In this document: positions 1-6,637 of the stretch, in pieces
Layout: every line of letters begins with the position of its first letter
Numbering within the stretch: position 1 is the stretch's first letter
From: Betaproteobacteria bacterium
GTDB lineage: Bacteria > Pseudomonadota > Gammaproteobacteria > Burkholderiales > Casimicrobiaceae
NCBI GenBank assembly: GCA_016717855.1
Contig: JADKEV010000054.1
Span: 1 to 11,699 of the forward strand
Length of the DNA stretch: 11,699 bases
Direction: 5' to 3'
The notes under the pieces: generated by a model
Database searches by the model: none
Seen by the model: the letters and a program-made list of their open reading frames with translations, nothing else
Told to the model about the DNA's origin: nothing
Made by a program: the position numbers and the translations under genes

Positions 1-905
1 GGTGTTGAGCCGTCGCGGTGCCGACGTCAGCGGCAACCTGCTGTTGGGCAACGTCGCCTGTGAACTTTGGCTGCAGGACAAGCTGCTGGACGCGACGCCG
101 CACCCGGCCCGCACCTTGCCTAACCACTATGCACGCCAGGCTGAACAAGCCGTCGCCCTCGGCGGCGGCGGTGGGTCGAGCGTGGCTGGAGAGTTTCCCA
201 AGTTCACCGCCCTGCGCGAACTGAAAGGCGCGGCCAATGCCGCATGTGCTGGTCCGGGTTCTCCGGCGCCGGCGGTTCGGCCCGCGGAGAAACGCGCTGG
301 GCCGACCGCTGCTTTGTGTGCAAACACCTCGCCCTCGAACCGCGACCATGCTGCCGGGCATCACCGCCGCCCATTCGCGAATCCTGACCTGCGCCGGCCG
401 GACGTTCCTCGAGGTCGAGCGCTTCGACCGCATCGGCCAGCATGGCCGACTATCACTCTGCGGACTCGATGTACTTCAGCACGCCTTCATCGGCGCCCGC
501 TCCACCGAGTGGCCGGAACTTGCCCGACGACTGGAGGGCCTGGACCTCCTCGACGCCACCGGCGTCACTGCGATCGAACATCTCTGGTGGTTTGGCCGGC
601 TCATCGCCAACACCGACATGCACTTGGGCAACCTGTCCTTCCACGTCGACCACACGTTTCGGCTGGCCCCCACCTACGACATGCTGCCCATGGCCTACGC
701 GCCGCTCGCGGGTGGCGAAGTGCCGCCGCGTGAGTTCATGCCTCCGCTGCCGCTGCCATCCCAGCGACCAACCTGGACGATCGCAGCCACCACGGCCATC
801 GGCTTTTGGAGCACTGCGGCTGCCGACAAGCGCATCAGCGAGCAATTTCGTAGTATCTGTCGCGCCAACGCGACGCGCTTGCGTGACACCATCGATAGAG
901 TCTGA
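1..905 (+). pseudogene. HipA-like (YjjJ-type) serine/threonine kinase, 5'-truncated by window edge and frameshifted
   Basis: HipA-family proteins are kinases of toxin-antitoxin type; the YjjJ branch is a longer, often solitary relative. The 5' end lies outside the window. The reading passes through several frames. The first piece (from base 2) includes a Gly-rich loop followed by GEFPKFTALREL, the nucleotide-binding region typical of the family. At about 225-240 it moves to the frame reading PHVLVR. At 256-258 it moves to a frame reading FSGAGGSARGETRWAD; one G fewer in that GGG run restores VRFSG. Near 341-350 it returns to the frame reading GITAAHSRI, then RTFLEVERFDR, the catalytic loop NTDMHLGN and the metal-binding TYDMLPM, ending in TGA at 903-905. 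Catalytic residues survive, but no single frame encodes the protein. It could be a true pseudogene or an intact gene with indel errors. Family assignment is good; the YjjJ subtype is from recall. Confidence 0.72.
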
Positions 906-1075
906 CCGCTGTGGATCAAGTTCTGCTATCGCCCGGTACGTCGGGGTACCTTCCGGTCGCTATGCAAGGGTGTTCCGGATATCGACCTTCATCCCGAAAT
1001 ACACGGGTACCTGCAGGAAACACATCTCGAATATCCTCCGTGGCAATGCCAGGCGACCGCCTCCAAAGCCATGGT

Positions 1076-1084
1076 ATTCTGAAT
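1076..1084. promoter_or_regulatory. Possible LysR autoregulatory half-site pair before the LysR start
   Basis: ATTC and GAAT flank a single T here, 14 bases before the LysR ATG. The same two half-sites recur in the gap before the amidohydrolase, which is why this short palindrome is reported. LysR regulators commonly bind near their own promoter. The motif is short enough to arise by chance. Confidence 0.22.
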
Positions 1085-1098
1085 CGTGCAGGGCGAAC

Positions 1099-2070
1099 AT
1101 GGAGCGTGGAAGAGTGCGCGAGCTGAGCCAGCTACTCCGTTCGAATACGAAATTCAAACACCTCCAGTTGGTGGTTGCGGTCAGCGATCGCCTGCATATC
1201 GGGAAAGTGGCAGAGCAGATGCATCTGTCGCAACCGACGGTTTCCAAGACATTGGCCGAGATCGAATCCCTGGTAGGCGTGCGGCTCTTCGAGCGCACGC
1301 CGGCGGGTCTGGTGGAAACTCCGCAAGGCAAGGCCTTCACGCAGTTCGCCCGCGAGATGCTCGTTCGCATCGGCAGGATGGGAGAAGGCGTCTCTGCGGC
1401 GCAGCTTGGCTATGCGGGAACGGTGACCGTGGGAGCTCAGATTTCCGGCACGGCAGTGCTGGTGCCGATGGCGGTCAAATTACTCAAGCAGAAGTCACCG
1501 GGCACCACGGTGCGACTCGACGATGGGCTCATTGAGCCGCTGATGGAGAAGCTCCGCTTTGGCGAGTCGGATCTGGTGATAGGCCGGGTGGACGCGATTC
1601 AGGATACAACGGGTATCGCGGTCGAGACGCTTTATCAGGACGTCGTCGTCGCCGTTGCAGCACCCAAGGCGGCAGTCGCCCGAAAGCGCCGGCTCGAGTG
1701 GCTTGACCTGGCGGACTGCCCATGGATACTGCCGCCGCCGGAAAGCTCGGCGCGCCGGCGCATCGATGATGAGGCACGCCAATTGGGACTGCCGATCCCC
1801 AAGGATCTGGTCGAGACAGGCTCGTTCCTCGCGATGCTCATGCTGTTGCGCGAACGGGATTGCGTGTGTCTCTTTCCAGAGCACCTGGCGAAGTACTGCG
1901 AGGCAGCTTTGCTCGTGAAGGTGCTTCCGCTTCCTCCGATTCACATGGGAAGCCCGATTGGAATCGCACGCCTCGAGGGCCGCCGTCCAAGGCCCGCCAT
2001 CGCCTTGTTCATGGAGTGCCTGCGCGAGGCCAGCAAGCTCACGCGTAGCGGCAGCAGTTCGTCCCGGTAG
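1099..2070 (+). CDS. LysR-family transcriptional regulator
   Basis: This 323-residue protein has the normal LysR length. An N-terminal winged helix-turn-helix lies at about residues 20-80; its recognition segment reads KVAEQMHLSQPTVSKTLAEIE (about 36-56), followed by GVRLFERTPAGLVETPQG. The rest is a periplasmic-binding-like effector domain, with the typical features VTVGAQISG, LDDGLIEPL and SDLVIGR. The frame is open far upstream into the kinase remnant, but the ATG at 1099 is chosen because the conserved N-terminus starts there; a weak purine-rich CAGGG precedes it. The gene is intact, unlike both of its neighbours. It lies on the same strand as the amidohydrolase-dioxygenase-BKACE-receptor cluster and 190 bases before it. 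It is the likely regulator of that cluster, although LysR genes are more often divergent from their targets. The effector is unknown. Confidence 0.93.
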   Translation: MERGRVRELSQLLRSNTKFKHLQLVVAVSDRLHIGKVAEQMHLSQPTVSKTLAEIESLVGVRLFERTPAGLVETPQGKAFTQFAREMLVRIGRMGEGVSAAQLGYAGTVTVGAQISGTAVLVPMAVKLLKQKSPGTTVRLDDGLIEPLMEKLRFGESDLVIGRVDAIQDTTGIAVETLYQDVVVAVAAPKAAVARKRRLEWLDLADCPWILPPPESSARRRIDDEARQLGLPIPKDLVETGSFLAMLMLLRERDCVCLFPEHLAKYCEAALLVKVLPLPPIHMGSPIGIARLEGRRPRPAIALFMECLREASKLTRSGSSSSR

Positions 2071-2123
2071 ACTCGCACCCCGCCTTTGGGCGAGCAAGCG
2101 GTGTCGTCCGGTCATGCAGCGCA

Positions 2124-2149
2124 AGAATGTACTGATTCTCATTTGGAAT
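2124..2149. promoter_or_regulatory. Candidate LysR operator: three alternating GAAT/ATTC half-sites
   Basis: Half-sites lie at 2125-2128 (GAAT), 2135-2138 (ATTC) and 2146-2149 (GAAT). They form two overlapping inverted repeats: AGAAT-N6-ATTCT (2124-2139) and ATTC-N7-GAAT (2135-2149). The second contains TTC-N7-GAA, which fits the T-N11-A LysR box. The spacing of 10-11 bases puts the half-sites on one face of the helix. The site lies between the LysR stop and the amidohydrolase start, where an activation site would be expected. No convincing -35/-10 pair could be assigned beside it. Confidence 0.4.
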
Positions 2150-2260
2150 TGGCCTGCGCTCCATTCCCGCCACTACACTCGCTCTACTCTTCCAGGCGCC
2201 GTGCCTCCAATCCCGAGTGCGGGTGTTCGGAGCGCCCCGCGCTACAGCAAAGGCACCCCC

Positions 2261-3450
2261 ATGCAGGTCATTTCCGCAGACAGCCACATCGATACCCATT
2301 GGCTTCCGTTCGATCTCTTCACCTCCAATGCGACGCCTCCAATGAAAGACCGGATGCCTTACGTGGCGGATACGCCACAAGGCTTGAAGTGGGTCACGCA
2401 CGCCGGCGTCAGTTTCGGCTTTGCGGGTGGCGTCGGCTCGACGGGCAAGCCCTACATCAAAGGATCGTCCCATCGGGCGGATCGAATGGCGGAGCATGGA
2501 CTGTACACACCGGACTCCCGCAAGGCGCATCGGCTGTCGGACGCGCAGATGCGGATCGAAGACCAGGACACAGACGGCGTAACTGCCGAAGTGCTCTACG
2601 GCATGCTGGGGGCGTCGATCTGGTTGCGCGACCCGGAGGCCGCGTGGGAGATGGCGCGCATCTACAACGACTGGCTTGTTGAATTTTGCGCCCATTCTCC
2701 GAACCGCCTGCTCGGCCTCTCATCCATTCCTACGCATGATCCGAAGCGGGCAGCAGACGAGATCCGCCGTGTCGCGAGGCAGGGCGGAATCAAGGGCCTG
2801 GACGTATCAGGTGGCGAAGGTCGTGGCATGCCTCTGTATCACCAGGACTGGGCCGACTTCTGGAATGCGGTCGACGAGTCGGGTTTGCCCGTGCGCTTCC
2901 ACACTGGGGCCGACGAACGCGCGTGACATGAAGGGATTCTCGGATCTGGACGTCCTTCGCCACCGCGCTGAGGGTCTCGCCAATTGCCAGTACGACCGCG
3001 CCTGTCTTGTAATGCGGGAAACGATCCTCGGGGGAGTGTTGCACGCGCATCCTTCGATTCGCCTCGTGTTGTCCGAGTCGGGGATAGGCCGGATTCCGTA
3101 CATGCTCGAGCGCATGGACCTGGGCTGGGAAGATCAGTTTCGCCCGTTTCTCGAACTTGACCGGAAGCCTTCCGAGTATTGGTTCTCGCAGTGCCATGCA
3201 ACGTACCAAACCGAAATGTTCGGAAGTCGCGTCATCGATGCCATCGGCGAAGACAATGTGATGTGGGCATCCGATTTTCCGCATCCTGACGGCTTGTGGC
3301 CGGATTCGATGTTAGCACATCGAACAACAGTTCAAGGACGTGGTTCCGTCGGTCCGCAACAAGGTCATCGGCGGGAATGCCGCGAAGCTCTACGGGCTCG
3401 TCGAAGACCCCCGGTCTGCCCTCCAGGCGGCGGAGCCGGTTTTCAATTGA
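2261..3450 (+). pseudogene. Amidohydrolase-2 family metal-dependent hydrolase/decarboxylase, two frameshifts
   Basis: Members of the amidohydrolase-2 (PF04909, ACMSD-like) family are TIM-barrel metal enzymes that hydrolyse or decarboxylate acids and often work in aromatic or cyclic acid catabolism. The start is the ATG at 2261, preceded by AAAGG; the N-terminus reads MQVISADSHIDTHW, the usual first metal-binding strand. The first frame continues to the barrel strand PVRFHTG and stops at 2924-2926. The second frame resumes with TNARDMKGFSDLDV and carries LVLSESGIGRIPYMLERMD and ASDFPHPDGLWPDS (late Asp ligand strand). The third carries EQQFKDVV, RNKVIGGNAAKLYGL and the TGA at 3448-3450. The first break is repaired by one G fewer in GGGG at 2906-2909, giving HTGPTNARDM. 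The second break lies at about 3310-3322, where an extra base after TTA would suffice. Combined length is about 396 residues, normal for the family. Substrate unknown. Confidence 0.8.
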
Positions 3451-3480
3451 TGCAATCCGTGTCTCAAACGCCGGCCTGAA

Positions 3481-3488
3481 GGAAGGAG
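3481..3488 (+). promoter_or_regulatory. Ribosome binding site of the dioxygenase gene
   Basis: GGAAGGAG lies five bases before the ATG at 3494. It is the strongest Shine-Dalgarno match in this cluster and fixes the dioxygenase start. Confidence 0.75.
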
Positions 3489-3493
3489 CTTCA

Positions 3494-4626
3494 ATGCGGC
3501 ACTATTCCAGGATTATTGCGGATCCCAGTGCCTGGACGCGCGACTCCCTGTTGAAGAGCGATCACTGGGTCTTACGGCTCGAGGATGCCCACCGGCAGGA
3601 ACTGGACTCGGCTTTGGCAACCTGGCGCCGCTGTGGCGGCATGAAGCATCAGGCGAACCCGGAATCGTTTCCGCTGCCGGCCTGGCAAAGCGTGATCGCG
3701 AAGGCGAGGCGGAGCATTCTCGACAGAGGGCTGGCATTGATCAAAGGGATTTCCCGTCGAAGGCCGTTCCGACGACGACTGCACGATATGTATTGGGGAC
3801 TGGGCACGCATCAGGGTCGCTGTCACGCAAACCAACACGGGCGACCTGCTCGTGCCGGTCTACGACCGCAAGTTTCGGGGCGAGACGACAGCGAAATCCT
3901 TCGGATACGCTTCGGACCAGGAACTCGAGTTCCACGTCGATCCGACCGACGCGTTCGGCTTGCTGTGCATTCGCAAGGCGAAGTACGGAGGGGAGAGTCG
4001 CCTGGTGAGCGCGACCAGCATTCATAACGAGATGCTCAAGTCGCGGCCGGATCTCCTCGAGGCCCTCTACGACGGCTTCGTCTGGATGCGCAGGTACCGG
4101 GGACGGGCGGTTCAGCGCACCGATACCCGTCTTTGCAACCGTGAACGGCAAGGTCGCTTCACGGTTCCACCGCCGCTATATCGACACCGGCGCCGACCTG
4201 GCAGGCATCGAGTTGTCGCCCCTGCAGCGTGAAGCGCTGGATTGCTTCGCGTCGATGTTCGACAGGACGGACCTGGTTGCGGAACTCGTGCTCGAACCCG
4301 GCGACGTCCTGCTCTTTAACAACTACCTCGTGCTGCACGCGAAGAAGACGCAGCGCGACGAGGGCGATCCCCGGAAGGGGCGGCTGCTGCAGCGCATGTG
4401 GCTGTACATGCAGGAGTTTTCCCGATACGACCCGCAACTGCGCGAGGGCGCCGTGCGGTACGGGAACGTGGGTCTGAGCAGCGCCGAATGGTGGGGCCGG
4501 CAGGAAGAGGCCAGGCTGCGTTCAGCGGTCGGGCTGCCTCCTGACGAGAACGAGGCAGCGTTTACGGCCGACTGGCCGGAACTGCAGTTTGCCTCGGCAC
4601 GGGCGAGCTACCAGGCACTCGGATGA
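3494..4626 (+). pseudogene. TauD/TfdA-family Fe(II)/2-oxoglutarate-dependent dioxygenase, multiple frameshifts
   Basis: Enzymes of this family use Fe(II), O2 and 2-oxoglutarate to hydroxylate small acids. The start at 3494 has a strong ribosome site. The first frame reads to LALIKG (3748). One G fewer in GGG at 3746-3748 gives the frame GFPVEGRSDDDC. The reading then returns near 3785 to MYWGLGTHQGR, a hallmark segment. It shifts again at about 3814-3820 into VTQTNTGDLL, then LEFHVD with the iron-binding HxD (codons from 3933) and GESRLVSATSIHNEML. A last shift, repaired by one G fewer in GGGG at 4099-4102, joins MRRYRDGRFSAP to the rest: distal iron His in NNYLVLHAKK (codon 4336) and the oxoglutarate-binding Arg region LLQRMWL. 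All iron ligands are present, though in different frames. The stop overlaps the next gene by ATGA, implying translational coupling. Substrate unknown. Whether this is decay or sequencing error is undecided. Confidence 0.8.
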
Positions 4627-5450
4627 AGCCGTTGATCATCTGCGCGGCCGTGACGGGCGGGGCTTCGGCGAAGTCGGCGCACCACCCGGTCACGCCAGAG
4701 AGCGTGGCGACTGCCGCGGTGGAGGCGTGGCGCGCCGGCGCGGCGATGGTGCACATCCACGCGCGGCGTGACGATGGCGCAAGTTCGGCGGACGTTGGGG
4801 ACTATCGGGCAATCATCGACCGGATCCTCGCGGCGGGCTGCGACGCTATCATCAATGTCAGCGCCGGCGACAACGGCGGTCGCGCAAGCCACGCCGAACG
4901 ACTCCAGGTGATCGAGACGAACGCCGAGGTCGTTTCACTGGGCGCAGGCTCGTTAAACATCGGCAACAGGCTCTATGACAACTCGCCGGCGTTTGTGCGG
5001 GAGATGGCGGCGCGAACGAAGGCGAAGGGCAGCGTCCCGGAGATCGAGGTGTTCGATCTCGGGCATCTCGATCTCGTCGGCGCGCTGGTCGCGGAGGATT
5101 TGATCCGCGCACCGGCGCTCGTCGAGTTCGTTTTTGGACTTCCAGGCGGTCTACCTTCGGATCCGCGCCTGCTTCCCTATCTGTTAGAACGTCTCCCGGC
5201 GGGAGCCGAGTGGGCGATATCAAGTCATGCAACGACGACGGAAAGGTACCTGCCGCTGTCGATGTTGGCGTTCACGCAGGGCGGTCACGTACGGACGGGA
5301 ATGGAAGACACGATCTATCTGAGGCCGGGAGAGCTTGCCAGAACGAATGCGGAGATGGTCGAGCAATGGGTGTCGACGGCGCGCATCTGGGGGCGCCCGG
5401 TGGCCTCCCCGGCCGAGGCGCGCCGCATCCTCGGGTTGGTCCACTCCTGA
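4623..5450 (+). CDS. BKACE (DUF849) beta-keto acid cleavage enzyme
   Basis: BKACE enzymes condense a beta-keto acid with acetyl-CoA and split the product into acetoacetate (or a relative) and a new acyl-CoA; the prototype is Kce of lysine fermentation. This 275-residue protein is intact and of normal length. It starts MKPLIICAAVTGG. The zinc ligands are seen in MVHIHARRD (His44, His46) and in GGHVRTGMED (Glu228, with Asp229 next to it). Other family segments are VSLGAGSLNIG, EIEVFDLGH and FVFGLPGGLPSD. The loop after INVS reads AGDN, where many relatives have TGG/TTG, so specificity may differ. The ATG overlaps the dioxygenase stop (ATGA), so the two were probably made together. Which keto acid is used cannot be read from the sequence. 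The amidohydrolase and dioxygenase upstream suggest it acts late in the breakdown of an organic acid. Confidence 0.93.
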   Translation: MKPLIICAAVTGGASAKSAHHPVTPESVATAAVEAWRAGAAMVHIHARRDDGASSADVGDYRAIIDRILAAGCDAIINVSAGDNGGRASHAERLQVIETNAEVVSLGAGSLNIGNRLYDNSPAFVREMAARTKAKGSVPEIEVFDLGHLDLVGALVAEDLIRAPALVEFVFGLPGGLPSDPRLLPYLLERLPAGAEWAISSHATTTERYLPLSMLAFTQGGHVRTGMEDTIYLRPGELARTNAEMVEQWVSTARIWGRPVASPAEARRILGLVHS

Positions 5451-5570
5451 GCCCATCGACGCGTAGCAGGTTCGACGCTGGTCCAGAGTCCGTTCGAAGC
5501 GGAAACCCTGGAGTCAGCGGCGGACTCAGCGGAACAGCATTCATGCGGCAAGTCAACTCAACAAGGTCTT

Positions 5571-5577
5571 GAAGGAG
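5571..5577 (+). promoter_or_regulatory. Ribosome binding site of the Bug receptor gene
   Basis: GAAGGAG lies five bases before the ATG at 5583 and supports that start. The preceding 120 bases after the BKACE stop contain only a repeated TCAGCGG and no clear terminator, so the receptor may be read through from the upstream genes. Confidence 0.7.
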
Positions 5578-5582
5578 TTTCT

Positions 5583-6544
5583 ATGAACTGGTGGCGAGTC
5601 GGCGTAGTTGTTCTGGGTCTTTTCGCACAGGGGACCGCCCTGGCGCAGTTTCCGACACGGTCGGTAAAGATAGTGGTGCCGTATGCAGCGGGCGGCACGG
5701 CCGACCTCAGCACCCGCATCGTCGCGCAAAAATTGACCGAGCTCACCGGTCAGTCGTGGATTATCGAGAACAAGGGTGGCGCATCGGGCCAGCTGGGTTA
5801 TCAAACCGTGGCCGCCGCCGCGCCCGATGGATACACGCTGGTTTCGGCAGATAGCGCGTACACGATGCTGCCCCTGCAATACTCGAAGCTCGGGTGGAAC
5901 TGGGAGGCTGACCTGATCCCCGTGACCATGTACTCGAGCACGTCCTACATCATCATTGCCTCGCAGGCTTCCGGCATCAAGTCGCTGCAGGACCTGATCG
6001 CCGTGGCGAAGGCGAATCCCGGCAAGCTGAACTACGGCTCGGGCGGCGTGGGGAACGCCAATCACGTGGTCACCGAGGACTTTGCGAAGAAGGCGGGCAT
6101 CAAGATGACGCACGTACCCTTCAGAGGGAGGTGCCGATGCGATGAACGCGCTACTGGGCGGTTCGATCGATGTGCTCTTTACCGGCGTCGCGGCAACCTC
6201 AGGGTCAGGTCAAGTCAGGCAAGCTCGTCGCGCTCGCCGTGACGTCGAGCAAGCGTGCCAACGTTCTGCCGGAAGTGCCAACCGTCACTGAAGCGGGCCT
6301 GGCATTCGAAGCGGGCAACTGGTACAGCCTGATGGCGCCCAAGGGTACGCCCAAGCCGGTCGTCGATTACCTCCAGCAGCAAGTCGCCAAGGCACTCGCC
6401 TCGAGCGACGTCAAGGAAGGCCTGCTTGCCAGAGGTGCCGAGGCAGCCGGAGGCATGCCGCCGGACGAGTTTGCGCGGGTTATTGCCAGCGAAGCGGAGC
6501 ATTGGGGTGGAGTGTTTCGCTCGCTCGGCCTCAAGGCACAGTGA
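5583..6544 (+). pseudogene. Tripartite tricarboxylate transporter substrate-binding protein (Bug/TctC family), two frameshifts
   Basis: Bug proteins are periplasmic receptors that deliver carboxylates and other small organic compounds to a TctAB-type membrane pair. Residues 1-21 form a Sec signal peptide with a hydrophobic core (VVVLGLF) and cleavage at ALA-Q. The mature start, FPTRSVKIVVPYAAGGTADL, is the family signature, followed by IIENKGGASGQLG and NYGSGGVGNANH. At 6126-6128 the frame breaks; one G fewer in GGG gives FRGGADAMNALLGGSIDVLF. At 6202-6204 one G fewer in GGG gives ATSGQVKSGKLVALAVTS, after which the rest (PEVPTVTEAG, WYSLMAPKGTP) runs to TGA at 6542-6544. Repaired length is about 320 residues, normal for the family. 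No TctA or TctB gene is visible; Bug receptors are often encoded apart from the membrane units. Ligand unknown, presumably the compound degraded by the upstream enzymes. Confidence 0.85.
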
Positions 6545-6637
6545 TTCCCGGGGTTCAGCCGGATTCAGCGCGAGACGCGGGCAATACCAACAAGGCTGGC
6601 GGACGAGCGACCGGCACGGGAATTGCAGCCCGCTGCC

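Noticed and set aside
935..950. Inverted repeat GGTAC-N6-GTACC after the kinase stop
   Set aside because: The stem is only five base pairs with no T-run; a function could not be supported.
442..1098. Upstream in-frame extension of the LysR gene by over 200 codons
   Set aside because: The extension overlaps the kinase remnant in another frame and has no family character; LysR homology starts at the ATG at 1099.
2072..2094. Possible terminator hairpin after the LysR gene (CTCG and CCC pairing with GGG and CGAG)
   Set aside because: The stem has a two-base bulge and no T-run follows, so it is not a convincing intrinsic terminator.
2142..2200. Possible promoter with TTGGCC and TACACT before the amidohydrolase
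   Set aside because: The spacer is about 19 bases and both boxes are poor, so it is not supported in GC-rich DNA.
256..6204. Programmed ribosomal frameshifting at the G-runs
   Set aside because: The shifts affect four unrelated gene families that are normally single-frame, and no typical slippery site with a stimulator was seen; indels are simpler.
6545..6637. Bidirectional terminator between the convergent receptor and dehydrogenase genes
   Set aside because: Only a four-base GCAG/CTGC stem is seen near 6626-6637, with no T-run on either strand.
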